From positions 36,470,225-36,534,224 of the forward strand of contig CM068545.1 in assembly GCA_035048495.1 (NCBI GenBank): DNA of 64,000 nucleotides, written 5' to 3'. The first letter of the stretch is position 1. The number at the start of each line of letters is the position of its first letter. Of the stretch, positions 42,701 to 55,787 are shown one piece after another. Source of the stretch: Euptelea pleiosperma. Its lineage: Eukaryota; Streptophyta; Magnoliopsida; Ranunculales; Eupteleaceae. The position numbers were made by a program, and so were the translations under genes. Under the pieces are notes generated by a model, which made no database searches, was not told where the DNA came from, and worked only from the letters and a program-made list of their open reading frames with translations.

Positions 42701-45524
42701 GTGTCATAGAAGACACGGATTGAAGAGGTTTGACTTCAGTAGGTAAAGGAAGGATAGGTTCTCTGGCCATGGTTATCAGAGGCTCAAACTCGATGAGTGG
42801 AGCAGGGATCTCTATCAGTGGAGCAGTCTCCAAAAGATCATTGAGGTCAGAAATGGTTGACTCTGTGGCAAAGTCAGCTTCAAAGTGTTCTAGACACTGC
42901 TTGAGAATATCTTCGATGGAGTCCGGGATCAGACTCTCAACGGCACACATTTCATCGGTCACATCACGATCGGTATCTTGTTGCATTAGACGAAAGATAT
43001 TGACCTCAGCTTTGATGTTTCCGAAAGCAATGGACATGTTTCCGTCCTGGCACCCGATGTGTGCATTAGCGGTGGCAAGGAATGGACGGCCTAAGATGAC
43101 CGGAATGCGATTATCCTGACACGGCTCAGTGTCGAGATTGATAAAGTCCACAGGATAATAAAAGTCAGCGACTTTTACTAAGACATCTTCAATGATTCCT
43201 CTTGGAATCTTGATGGACTGATCAGCCAATTTCAGGGTGACATTGGTAGGCTTCATATCTTTCAGTCCTAACTGCTGATATACCGAGAATGGTATGAGGT
43301 TGACGCTAGCCCCTAAATTTAGCAAGGCAGTGCAGCTAAAGTTGTCTCCAATTTTACATTGGACAGTTGGGCTACCTGGATCCTTATGTTTGATCACACT
43401 ATTGCGTTGAATGAACGCGGTAGCTTTTTCGGCCAAGAAGGCAGCTTTGGGTACATGCGTACGCCGCTTAACTGTGCACAAGTCCTTGAGGAATTTGGCA
43501 TAGGAGGGGATTTGCTTGATAGCAGAAAGGAATGGGATATTGATCTGGACGTCTTTAAAGACGTCTAAGATCTCAGAGAATTGCTGATCCCGCTTATCTT
43601 GGACAAGTCTATCCGGGAAGGGAGGCTTTACTCGACAAATGGATTTGTCTTTAGCCTTTGATTTTTGCACAGGGATATCTGATGTTGGTGCAGAGGTAGA
43701 AGAAGCAGAGGTAGGATTGGTATTAGTTTCCTCTGTACGAGTGATGGGTGCTGAAGATGGCACCGGCGGTGGTTGGACTCCCATGTCCACAGTTTTTCCA
43801 GATCGTAGGGTGGTTACAGCTTGCACCTCCCCTTGATAGTTCTCATTCTGGCTTTGAGATTGGGATCCGATCTCATATATTGCCCCTTTGGCATTTCCTT
43901 TAGGGTTGGCAATGGGTTGGCTAGGAAAGATCCCCTTAGCTTTTTCAGCTTCTAAGTTACCTAGACGTTGCTCTAGACGAAGCATGGATTGTTGTTGCTG
44001 TTGCTCTAGGCATTGCATAGATTGAGTAATGAGTTGAGCTAGAAGGTCCTCAATACCAGGTTTGGAGACTGACAGTTGGGGGGCAGCTAATGGGAGCTGA
44101 GGCACCAATTCGCGACTCGAGCTCATCGGGGCATTATAGTTATAGGCTCAAGAATTAGTTGGGACAATCGGTTGGTTCTGAAAGGTTTGTGGGACTCTTT
44201 GCTGATTCTGAAATGTGCTCGATTGTCCAGAGTATTGACCCTGTTGGAACTACTGGTTCTGAGTAGATGGGTACTGACTCTACTGGTACTGACCCTGATT
44301 GAATTGCCTAGTGGGTTGATTGAACCCAGGGGGATACATGCCCTGAGGCTGACGTGGAGGTTGAGCTTGTGGTTGAGTAGACTGAGGCCTCCAAGAAAAG
44401 TTAGGGTGGTTTCTCGTGTCTGGATAATAAGATTGACTATACGAGTTCTGAGTGGGTGGTTTGTATGTGCTGAAAGCACAAACTTCTTCTTAAAGAGGAT
44501 TTGACCATCCTTCATTCAAAGGACAAGGCTCAGTAGTATGGGAGGGTTGCAGACAGAGGGTGCATGATTCCATAGGGCTTTCATGTCCCACATGCATGAC
44601 TGGAGTAGAATGTTGAGTAGGTTTTTGTACTGACACAGCCAGTGCAGAGACTGACTTGCTCAACTCTTGAATGACAGATCGAAGCTCTGTATCAGCTATA
44701 GCATCATGTCCCTTGGTAGTCCTTTGGACCGAAGTGGTTCGACTAAACTCTGAGTCAGTCGTCCAATGTTGAGAGTTTTCTCCTAACTCTCCCAAGAATT
44801 TGTATGCATCGGTCGAAGTTTGGTGTATGAATTTTCCCTGACACATTGACTCTACCATGGTCCGGGACTCATCAGTAAGTCCCTTATAGAAGACATGGAC
44901 AAGATTGCCCTTGTCGATGCTATGGTGGGGACACTTAGTCAGGTAGTCTTGGAATCTATCCCACGCTTCGAAAAATTTCTCATCAGACTTCTGTCGAAAG
45001 TCCTGGATGAGTTGCTTCATTTGGTTGGTCCGAGTCATGGGGTAGAATTTAGACATGAATTTGCCCACCAATTCTTTCCAACTGCTGATTGAATCAGCGG
45101 GTAAGGAGTAGAGCCAATCTGAGGCTCGGTCTTTGAGCGAGAATGGGAAAACTCGCAGTCGCACATTGTCATCATCGAGGTTCTGATTCTTGAAAAGTAG
45201 GATGACATGTTGGAATTCCCTAATATGGGAATATGGGTCTTCTCTTGGGAGACCATGAAAGGTAGGCAGCATTTGGATCGTCTGCGGTCTGATCTCAAAT
45301 TGTACCACTGTAGTAGGTGGGACAATAATGCAAGTAGGCGGATTAGCAGAGATAGGGGCGAACGTCTCGATAAGAGGTCATTCAACTGCTTTGACTACAA
45401 AGGTAGTAGTACTGGGGGAGGTGGGTGGGGAAAGAGATGGGGAAGAATTCAGTAGAGGATCCACTGTAGGTACGTGATTCTCAGATCGAATCAAGCGCTT
45501 GTTCGGACGAGTCCAAACGGGCAT
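39768..45524 (-). pseudogene. Athila-like gag-pol, single reading frame interrupted by stops
   Basis: The frame starts at ATG 45524 (MPVWTRPNKRLIRSENHV). Gag spans about 45300-44500 (MLPTFHGLPREDPYSHIREF, RASDWLYSLPADSI, QLIQDFRQKSDEKFFEAWDR). Then a Gln-rich linker; protease near 43330 (LLNLGASVNLIP, where D-L-G-A-S is expected); RT 42450-41840 with catalytic FMDDFSVFG; RNase H about 41800-41220 ([24 protein letters not shown]). Integrase spans 41171-40005 with HHCC zinc finger ([18 protein letters not shown]) and D-D-E ([27 protein letters not shown]). The tail (39959-39768) reads [20 protein letters not shown]. In-frame stops lie at 45380-45378, 44492-44490, 44140 and 44280 areas, 41836, 41218 and about 40003. 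All but one look like single transitions. The element is therefore not autonomous as it stands. Confidence 0.92.
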
Positions 45525-47220
45525 ACGCTGAAGAGGCAAGCTCTATACTTGGCAAAAAGTTTGCCAGAGAGGAACACTATCCTAAATGATGCACATCAAG
45601 CACAGATAATCCTATTCTAAGCAATCAAGATATATTTTAGGAATTATCTTTGTTAGTTTTGGGGCTAGAGTAGATTATGACAGTGGGCGGACCACTGGTT
45701 TATCTTTTAACCGCCGGACTAACTATTTTACACTCAGAGGTTCTCACCAGGCTACACTCTTTAGAGCGAATCCTTTAGTACTAACTCTAGTTAACAACAA
45801 GGCAATCCGAAGCCTAGACAGACGTGTGGCACAATGGCTGACTTAAGTACGTCCCAGACTAACCGGATTGGTCAAGTGGATAAGAAGAGTGTTCCCTCGG
45901 GTTAAGCTAGGGTTGGTGCGTGTTCCTAGTCCACACGCAACTAACCGCAGAATAGTCCAAGATGCCACGTCGAGCTCAGTGTACTTGAGTAGCAGGGACT
46001 TATGGGTGTGTTAGACAACAGGGACCCACGCTCGTGGTCTTATTTCGATTGGATGTTAAGCGGGTTAGCTTTGTGTGGATTTTTCCTCGAACACCGGGCT
46101 AATTGGCTCTACTTCTTGATTCTTTTTAATTAAATGGAGCCTTGGGATCAAATCAGATGGAATGATGAGGTGGGTGATGAAATCCCACCAGTTTCAATTT
46201 GGAGCTGGGTCTGCTCTCTTAGAGTTGATTGATTAACGGCCACGCCACACAAGTCGAATAAGTTGTTGCTAGAAAACAAATAGACATGCGGCAATGATTC
46301 ACCCAAATTACTCTGTATCGCACTCAAGGCGAGGATAGGGACTTACCTCCCGTGGGCCACGCCACGGGGTCGCCTCCGTGGGTTAGGGAGGGGTATCCTA
46401 ATGGGCTTGGGCCCGACTCCACCTCTTTGAGCTTTCGCTCCCTACCCACACTGGATAGTGTTCCTACAGAAAAGTTAGATCGTACGGTCTATGTATTTGG
46501 GATTCTATTTGGAAGATCCTTGCCTTTTTAGGGTTCACAGAGCACGTATTGAATTTAGGCAAGTTTTTTAATTAATTTCCAAGTTCGAGATGGGTTAAAA
46601 TTTAGGAATTCCCAGATGGAAAATACATAGATTGGAAAGTTTCCCGAACTGTGAAGATCTTCCAAGAAAGATTTGATTGCGAGATCCCTTACAATTTTGG
46701 AAAATTTCCCAAAATTGAAATTCTGCTAGATTTGGAGTGTTTCCTTTTGCAGACTTTTCCAAATTCGGAAGATTTCTAAAGATAGAAATTCTTCTAAAGA
46801 GGAAACTTCTAAGAGGGGAAACCCTAATTTAGCAAAGTTTCAAGATTTTAGAATCTTTCCAAAAATCGCAAATCCTTGATTGGTGATTTCTAAAAATCTG
46901 CAGAATATAAAACCCTAATTTTTTTGAATTTTGAATTTTGAATTTTTTTGGTATTTTTCACTTAATCTAGGGTTTCTAAAAAACCCTAGAACAAGATCTA
47001 GCAGTTATATGGAAAGCAGTAAAATTCCTAAATTATTACAAATTGCACTCGGCCTTCCGAGGCATTAAAAATATTAATTTAAAAACTGCTAAAAATTACT
47101 AAAAATCCAAAAATAGAAAGTTTCCCGAAAAGGTCAGGCTGTCCAAATTGAGCAACTTTTTGCTTCAGCAACTTTCCAATTTCGTCTTTACGTCCTTTTT
47201 CGCACTCCCAAACACCCGAG

Positions 47221-47234
47221 CGGCAGCGGCGCCA
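47221..47234 (-). other. Primer binding site, tRNA-Asp type
   Basis: TGGCGCCGCTGCCG read on the minus strand, two bases after the LTR end TTTCA. It matches the complement of the 3' end of plant tRNA-Asp with one difference. Confidence 0.85.
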
Positions 47235-47236
47235 TT

Positions 47237-47986
47237 TGAAAGTAGGTTTTCTTTTCACGTCGTTGTTTACGAAAACCCTAATTCCAACAAAATTTTTATC
47301 TTTTTCGATTTAATTCCTGTAAAATATGAACTTTTGTATAGGGATTCGTGTCGAATGTCGATCCGCACTCGGGGTTAGTTCGCGCGACTCATGAACATGA
47401 AATAACTGATTTATCTCAAAAATTGTGGTGGGGTGAGAATGGTGAAGCGATTTAAAACATGCTTAGTGATTTTTAGAGAGAGAAATTGCCACAAACAACC
47501 AAAAATACAAAAGTAAACTAACAAATGCAAAAATAACAATTTTATTCATCCTCAATGAGTCTTACAAAATCAAATTAAATTCAAAAATAATCTAGAAAGC
47601 CATAAAAATTAGAGAGAGAAATGAGAAAAAGTACAAAGAGAAATATCAAAGAAGGCTATCCTAGAGAGAGAAAGAGGTGAGGAGAGAGAAACTAAGAGAG
47701 AGTGAAAAACTACGGAAAGAGAGAGCTCTAGAATTCTAGAGAGAGAAAGACAAAAATAGATATAGAAACTATGAGAACTAGAGAGAAGAGAAAAAATTAC
47801 CTCACTTACCGGAGTTTGGCATCGATGGAGGAGAGGTGGAAAAGTGGAAGAGAGAGGGAGTGTTGGGTGGTTCTCCACCGGTTGGAGATGTGCAGGGTGG
47901 GGTGATGGCTTGAGGGCGGTGGAGGTGGAGCAGGCGGGAATGGTAGCCAGGTGAGTATTGCCCTCTTCCTCTCTTCCTCTTCGTTT

Positions 47987-48020
<34 letters not shown>

Positions 48021-50090
48021 TGTTGCCGGAGTTGCAGACCTGCAACTCCGACAATGGAGATTTGTGGGAGCAGGTGGGGGAGACGCTGGCCCCAATAGAG
48101 GGTGGAAACGCTGGGTAGAAGGGATGGGAGTTGACGGCAAGCAAAGAGGAGTACCAACAGCAGAAACGGTGCTGGGTGGTGATGGTGGCTGCGGCAAGGA
48201 AGTGGAGGACGTGCAGACTGCTCCCCTCTTCTTCTTCAAACCTCCCTCTTCTTTATTTATTTTTTTTTTGTTTTCTTCTTTTTAGAAAGAGAGAAGATGG
48301 CGAAGCCGATTGCGAGAGAAGAGAGAATGAGAGTGAAAAACGTGGAGACTAGAGGGGCAGCCCCGGTTTAGTGGATGGGGGAGACGGTGAAGAGATGATG
48401 GTTGGCTGCTGTAAGTAGCAGTAGGAGCAGCTTTGGGGAGGGACGATAATGGTTGAGGGCGGCTGGAGAAGAGCAGCAATCTAGGTTGAAGTGTGGGCCG
48501 TCCTTCACTTCTTCTCCTCCTCCTTTTTTTTTGTTTTTTTTTTTTGCTCCTTGGGGAGGAGAAAACGAGAGCAGAATGGCTTGGGGCAGTGGAGTGGGTG
48601 CTGGGTGTGGGTGTAACGGCTAGGAAAGGATAGTGGAAGATGGAGGAGGAGGCAATGGAGAGAGGGGTGATGACGTGCTGCTGGAATGTGAGAGAATGGA
48701 GAGGGGGCGGCTCGCTCTTGCTGTCATGGACGTCGGAGAGAAGATGATGAAGGGGGCGGCACTTCGGGTTTTGATAGTTTTGAAGATCTGGAAAAGGACG
48801 TGGGTGAATGGGGAGCCGACTGCGTTTTTCTCTGTTTTTTTTTTTGGTAAGAGAGAAGATCCTCCTTTCTTCTTTCCTTTTTTTCTTGTAAACATGTCTT
48901 TTTTTTTTTGTATAGGAACCGTGGGTTCCTAGTAAGAAACCCACGGTTTCTAAAAACTTCTCCCTCTCCCTTCTATTTTGAAAACCATTCTATTTATGCC
49001 TATGTTAAAGAAGTGGGTCCCAATCCCTTGCAAAAAAAAATATTCTCATTCTCCTAAAGGTCCACCATAACCTTCTTCTTTAAGAAATTTTGTTTTCAAA
49101 GAAAACAATCTTTGTTTTGTATAAGTTTATTCTTTCCAAAATCTCTTCCTTTTAATTCATTCCAAAAAAAAAAAGTTTGTCTCTACTTAGACACTTTCCA
49201 AAAACCACTTTTCATAAAATGATGCCTCTTTTGTAAAACTTACTAAAACGTTTTGATAAAGCATCTTTTAAAATGCATGCATGTTTTAATCACAAGGTTC
49301 CCCTGGCCCACACCTGGTCCACTTCTCTAGGTGGTGGATGTGTTGATCGTATGATGATGGGTATCTGGTGGTTGATCGGGTTAATGACCGGGGTGGAAAG
49401 ATCTGATGGATGAACTATTGACGATGATGGTGATGATCAGATGGTGGAGATTGGCCAAGGTCGGTAGTAGGATTGAGTGAGAGGATTGGATGATTCAGAT
49501 TTGAGGGTAGAGAGAGAATGATAGTTTAGAAAAAGGAGAGAGAAAATATTACAAAATAAAGAGAAAATGCTCGAAGAGGGTCTTGAACCCTGGTCTTCAC
49601 TGTGACCATCCTCACGCTTCTCCAGTAGAGTAGACTATTATTCCTTGCTGACACATGTGGCTTTAAACGCTTTGGTCCGTCTTTTGGTCATTGGCTCTCC
49701 TACTCTCTTCGTTCTTTGGGCTGGCCTTTTGGTCCTCTTATTCAGCCCATATTCGGCCCATATCTTCTAGTCATAGCATGTGGGCTCTTTAAGCTTTGAT
49801 AATGGGCTTGCCTGATCGATGTGGGCTCGTAAGTCTCGAGAATTGTTCCATCGGGGTTTCCTGCGACAGAAGAAGCGCGTAATGAGACTCTATCAGAATG
49901 ACTTCATGTCTAGACTTCCGAAAATGTGTTTAATGCATGCAAATATACCATTTCGTCCAGAAAAGCGTGTTCTATGCAATAAAAGAGACTCTTACGTAGA
50001 AAAGTAGATAAATAGAGCATTTTAACGTAGGAGAATGCAATAACGCTAAAAGGATAATTGCTTAAAATAAGCACTTTTGAGCGAATATCA
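47237..50090 (-). repeat. 5' LTR of the Athila-like element
   Basis: Near-identical partner of 34980-37830, with scattered substitutions and poly(T) length changes. It would hold the promoter for the minus-strand transcript. Confidence 0.95.
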
Positions 50091-51129
50091 ACTAACTTGA
50101 GTTTTCTCTCCGGAGGCTCAACTCAAAGATAGGATACAACTCTTATTGGCTTAAGAGTTTACTCTTATTGGTGTAAGAGTTTATTCTCAATAAATGTGTG
50201 TATTATAATTGCCAGGGGGTGGCTTTATATAATGAGAGCAAAGACCCAAGGGTTAGCAAGAGGTGGGAGAGTGGAGAACAGGAATTCCGGATCTGATTTG
50301 AAACTTTCCTTCACCAATCCGATCGATTGGAGTTCAGAAGTTCTGTCCATCGATGTCCAATCGATTGGACTTCTCGGAAGTTCTGTCCTCCAATCGATTG
50401 GACTTTCCTAAGTTCAAGCACTGAGGCCATGAACTGAAGTCTTGTTATGTGACTAAGATTTTAGGCATATTAATTAATTAAATCTTCTAATTCTATGGCC
50501 TTTAAGTCACTTACGAACCTAGCGAGTGGACACGTTCATAAAAAGACAAATGACGAGTCTTCAGATGAATTATTCTTCAATTCTGAGTCTTCGATCTTCG
50601 TCTCTTAGTCAAGAAGTCAATGAATGATGCGTACCGCAACATACTTAAGTCCTCATCACTAACACGTAAAATCGATTACAAGGTGTTTTATGTCATACAG
50701 AATTATGCCAAATAGAATATGGATATATTCCTTACAGAATTCGCATATCACAAGGAAGATCCAATGTTTGAACCTATCGGAGAAACGGTTGGTGATCTTA
50801 GCGGCACAGATGACCAAGATTAAATATTTTGTTATGCTTTCTATTATAGCATGTTTTTATTTATTGGTTGACTTTGGTAGTGTCATTTTTTAACACTAGA
50901 TTAATTAAAAGTACTTCATATTTTACTTTTTCATTTTTAACATTAGATCCATCTACGGTATTTTTCGCATAATTTTCTCTCCGGTTAACATTTTTGGGCG
51001 AGACCAAAGTCATTGTAACCATAACTCAGATTAGCTTTTATGAAACAAGTTTCATGAGTTTTGATAGTGTATATTACTCTAAGTATCGATTGGACTTCCC
51101 CAAGTTCAAGCACTAAGGCCATGATTAGC

Positions 51130-51662
51130 TTTGTGGTGTTGCTCCTAACGTAAGATACTTGGAAGTTTATCAATTACTTATGGAGTTATTTCCCCAAAAA
51201 TTTGATTGGTCCTAACACAAAATATTTGAAAGCAATCACTTATTGGGTTATTTTTCCAAAAATTGACTATTGTTTGGTGGAAATGCTAGGCTAATGTTTG
51301 CAATAAAGGGAGCATGGTTCTTGGAATATTTTTCATCAATACCACTCATAAAGTGCCTTGATTCTCTTCTACGACATGAGAAACATGGGTAGCCTTTTGG
51401 GCAAACTCGGATGTTGGAGGCTTATGTCTTTGATGTGGGTTTCATGAGGCTTTGATTTAAGGGCTTGATTAGAGCACACAAGGACAACATGAATGTTGTA
51501 TAGTTGAAGGTTGAGGAATTGAATGCCTAGAAAATAAAAAATAAAATAAGATGGGCTTATTTATTAGTATAACCAACCGAATAAGAGGTTGACATGGATT
51601 GAGGAGAAGATCAACAAGTATCAAGACAAGTTGAAAGAATAACATGAGTTAGGAATGGATCA
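51130..51662 (+). repeat. Direct repeat, left copy (about 530 bp)
   Basis: Matches 54075-54585 with many substitutions. Shared segments include GGTGGAAATGCTAGGCTAAT, ATCAATACCAC, GGGCTTGATTAGAGCACAC and GACATGGATTGAGGAGAAGA. No element ends were found, and the reading frames are broken in this copy. Confidence 0.75.
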
Positions 51663-52425
51663 CTGAGAGGTTTGACACAATCTCCGGTAGTAGTCAATGA
51701 AAACAAATTATCAAATTGGTTGTCCAGGCAAGTGTTGGATAGGATATTTGAATGAATCGATTCTTAGGCAATTGAACAAGACAAAAACATTAGGTATAGG
51801 GATATAGAATGCACTATAGTTTTAGACCATTTAGTGTAAGTTTCATTATGCATTAGGATAGAAAGTATTCATGAAAAATTAATTAGAGATGGTAGTTCAT
51901 GTTTGACACAATACACGGCTTGTCTCAATAAACTCAAAAATTCAAATTGGAGAAAGTCAATGAAGATTGAACGATGAGATGCAAATCATACTTTGTGGCT
52001 ATTGAGAGGTGGATTGAGTATATATTTTTATTTCTTCTTTTTGGTTAAGACAAAATTTACTATTTGTTTTAGTCAAATTAAGCACCAAGAATGAAAACAT
52101 ACAATTTACCACGATGGAATGTGATCACCGAGAGGTTACTTGACACTTGTAATGACTGCAACACCAGAAAATAATTGAAAACCTAAAAATCATCTGAGTC
52201 GTTTTGAGATAAAGATTTGGCATTTGAGGAATGACCTTTTATTTCATAAAATGATAGTGGCAAGTGTCATATAAAAATGCTTTCAAACGAGCTTGATTGG
52301 ACTTTGATTTGAACTTGTTATTATCTTATAGAGGAATAAAGAAGAGTACCTTTGAAAGTGTTGAGATGCTTCAAAATACAATTTTTTTGGCTCGATGAAA
52401 GCTAGTAACTCAATATGTATGAAGA

Positions 52426-52427
<2 letters not shown>

Positions 52428-52505
<78 letters not shown>
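52428..52505 (+). repeat. (TA)n(GA)n compound microsatellite
   Basis: About 25 TA units followed by about 13 GA units. Confidence 0.97.
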
Positions 52506-54074
52506 CCTTTTTAAGCTTCACCTGGCTTCTACCTCGTTAGTTGTACAAACTATGGGGTATTTTCGAAATGGAAAAGAAAAATATGCTTTAAATAGTGGAA
52601 TTGGGGGTGTTGGGCCAAACTTTTAAAATGGCACCCCCTTTCTAACTAAAAATATGTGGGCTGGTTGTTCAGGGCTGTTAATTCACATTTATGTCCCCTA
52701 TGGTAATTTTCCTAATATTTTAAGAGACATCTAGAGTATGTTGAGGTCATTCGGGCAAATCAGACTAAACCACTCTCAAATAAGGCAACACAACATGGCT
52801 ACAAAGACTAAAAAATCATGGAACAGACTCTCATGTATGTTTTAACACTCCACCCCTCATTTTTTTTATGGTTCCTATACTAGAAGATGATCAACAATGA
52901 TATATGCACGACCCTTGATGTATTTATGCATTTAGTAGTTAATTAAATTATCATTCTAGACCAAAAAATAGAATGACGGTCCTTTAATATTAAATTTTTA
53001 AATAGAAAAAGTGAAATAACCCTTGTTTGCCAAACTCTACCATGTGTTGAACTCTCATTGGGTGGTACCCCTTTATTCATTACCATACAAAGCGAATCGA
53101 AGTTGTTAAATGTACATGGAGCCTATTGACTTGCGTAAGAACCTTTATAAGCTTTTACACGACATACAATTTTTTATTTGCTTCATCTAAGGTTCCCATA
53201 CTTCAAAATCGATTTTCTAGTTTTGATTGGGGGCCGACAATCAATCTTCTAGCTTCAATTGGCATTGTTTTGCTGGCAAAAATATTTCGATTGTACAAAA
53301 TATCATTTTAACTTTGCAGAATGCCTTTTAGACTCTCATGATTGTCAATTTTGCTTTTTTGTGTAACCAACAATATTTATTAAAAACAAAAAGATGCAAG
53401 AAAACAAAGGATCAAGAGTGGTGGATGAACCCATATACAAATGATCAAGTAGGGGGTGCATCATACCACTGATGGGCAGAATGCCAAAGTTGAGCCTTAG
53501 AGGCAATTGTATGAGCTCCAGTATTTGCCCCCATAGGGGTAATTATCAACATATAAAGTCGAAGAGCGCCAACTCAAGTTAGATGATCTACTGTTAAGTG
53601 TATCAACCAAACCTTTTGCATCCGATTTGAGTACTCAATCAGAGAGGTCAAAAGGAAGAGCTTGGTCGATTTTGCTTGCAGTTCCTCAATCGCGTTCAAC
53701 GAAGGAACTCAAGCGCATTTAGCAAACCTCTTGTATGAAGTATTACTATTGTGAAAAAATTTGTTATGCCCCATTGTCCCTATCGCATTGGTATGAGTTC
53801 AAATGAGACATATTTTTATGACATCAACGCTTTGGCCATCCCTTTTTCTATAAATGTCCCATGTCTCTTCCTTTATTTTTATTCTGTTCTCCTTAATCTG
53901 TCCCAAAATTTCCTTTGCTGGTTTTCCTCTCATTCCAAACGTTTAAATTGTATCTTAAATAATTATGAAAGAAGATTGAATTGCCTTGTTCTGGTCATGA
54001 TTATGTCGTTTCAAAGACTCCCGATTTGTACAACGGTTTCTTAGATATCCAACAATTGGATGCCATCAAGCTTG

Positions 54075-54585
54075 TTTATGGTGTTGCTTCTGACGTAAGA
54101 TACTTGGAAGCTTATCGATTATATCTAGAGTAATTTCTCCAAAAACCTAACTGCTCTTGACATCAAATACTTGAAAGCGTATCGATCACTCTTGGAGTTA
54201 TGGTGGAAATGCTAGGCTAATGTTTACGGGGAAGGGGTCAGGCTTTTTTAGTACCTATTCATCAATACCACCCATAAAGTGACTTGATTATCTTTAACGA
54301 TATGAGAAAAATGGGTATTCTTTTGGGCAAACTCAGATGCTGGAGGGTTATGGCTTTGACATGGGTTTCATGAGGTTTTGACTCAGGGGCTTGATTAGAG
54401 CACACGAGGACAGCATGAAGGTTGTACAGTTGAAGTTTGAGGAATTGAACTTCAGAAAACCAAAAATCAAAGAAGGGCCTATTTAACAGTATAACCAAGA
54501 AAAGAAGATGTTGACATGGATTGAGGAGAAGATCGACAAGTATTATGACAAGTTGAAAGAACAATATGAGTTGAGAATGGATCGA
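54075..54585 (+). repeat. Direct repeat, right copy, with coding-like segment
   Basis: Partner of 51130-51662. One frame reads VVQLKFEELNFRKPKIKEG and, after a stop, WIEEKIDKYYDKLKEQYELR. This looks like a charged coiled-coil-type peptide, but I cannot assign a family. The 2.4 kb spacing and lack of TG...CA ends argue against LTRs. Confidence 0.65.
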
Positions 54586-55787
54586 TCAACTATCCATTTG
54601 TCAAGGAGATTCCATTTATTGACTTTTGGAATCTCCATGTAGAATAATAGGATAATAAACTCATACTCGTGGATGTGGGGTGAAGGACATATCAATGTTG
54701 GCCAAATAGGAAAATCTCCATATTTACTATACATTGAGTTTTGGTATCTCTAAAGGATCCCATCGAGGTAGCTAGTAGTCTTTAATTTGATAAAGTTTGT
54801 TATCTCTTACAAACCCTTGATTTTAAGGTGGTTTTTGGGTTTGTATTTGAGAACATCCTTGTGAGTTTTTTTATACAAGATTGTGTAAGATCCCTCGAGT
54901 AGGCAGGTGTTGTAGAGAAGAACACCATTGGCCGTAAGTAGAGTAGACAAGAGGTTTACCAGCCTCCAAATGCGAGTATTAAGGCAATAGTGGTTGCCCT
55001 TCAGTTGGATTAGTGGTCCTATTGCTAAGTCCTAATTATCAGTTCAATAGTGTCACTATTCCTTTAGGGCTTTGGCATCCTTCTATGGATTTCAATGGCA
55101 CGTAGTTGTGGGGCCTACATCGATGATATATGAACTGGTTTTTGGCAACGACGATCCTTACAAAATATCAGTCCTTTTTTAAACTTCTAACCTTATCAAA
55201 ATGTGGATTAAATATTAATGGTGAAAATAGATAATTCATTATTTTTCAATTTGTAATCTTCGTAAGTCTAGAAATGTCAAAATGGGCTGATTTTTTGGCA
55301 AGAATGATTTTCATACCACGAGGCAACTAAAAAATTCTTAACTCATCTCCACTTGGTTCTAAGTAGAAATGATTTCAGGGTTGATTATTGTGAAGGGATG
55401 ATCTCCTCACTATAGATCCATCCCTACAAAATGATTTTAATTAAGGGCTGACTTTTGGTGAGAGTGATCTCCGCACCATAGAGATGTTCCTTGTAAAAAT
55501 TAACCCTTTATGAAAACTTCAAACCCTATCAAATATGGACAAACATAACGGTGAAAATGGATGGTCCCTAAATTTTCAGCTTGTGATATATTGTATAAAG
55601 TTCAAAATGTCATAATGGATGTTCCATGGAAACCATTCTCACATAAAATCATCAACTTTAAATATAATGGGATGATGGTTGATCCGAACCACATCCATAA
55701 CTAATTGGATTACTAGAACCTACTACCTCTTACCATATTCAATTTTGTGTAAGCTTAACCCATAGTTATAGCTTATAACTTAGCATA

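Larger units (their letters stand above)
34980..50090 (-). mobile_element. Complete Athila-like Ty3/gypsy retrotransposon, 15.1 kb
   Basis: Direct 2.85 kb LTRs at 34980-37830 and 47237-50090, both TG...CA, flanked by ACTAA (34975-34979 and 50091-50095). Transcription would run on the minus strand. The primer site TGGCGCCGCTGCCG (47234-47221) begins two bases inside the 5' LTR and fits tRNA-Asp, the Athila primer. The polypurine tract AGTTGGGGGTTA is at 37842-37831. Gag-pol occupies 45524-39768 in the order Gag, protease, RT, RNase H, integrase. The LTRs are very similar where I compared them, so the insertion is young. The 45525-47220 leader and the 37843-39767 stretch after integrase contain no clear gene; Athila elements often carry an env-like frame there, but none is seen. 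Confidence 0.95.
50096..55787. other. Gene-free interval with an old direct repeat
   Basis: No gene recognised. 50270-50420 has several CGATCGATTGG / CCAATCGATTGG motifs, as does 31800-31860, suggesting the Athila-like element split one older repeat. 55250-55500 resembles the subterminal part of the MULE-type element at 61192 (GGGCTGATTTTTTGG, GATGATCTCCTCAC). Microsatellite and direct repeat are listed separately. Confidence 0.5.

Noticed and set aside
48282..48944. 220-codon minus-strand frame in the 5' LTR
   Set aside because: The matching frame is broken in the other LTR, its composition is low-complexity, and it contains poly-Lys from a poly(T) tract.
51130..54585. LTR pair of a short retrotransposon
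   Set aside because: Repeats lack TG...CA ends, primer site, polypurine tract and flanking duplications.
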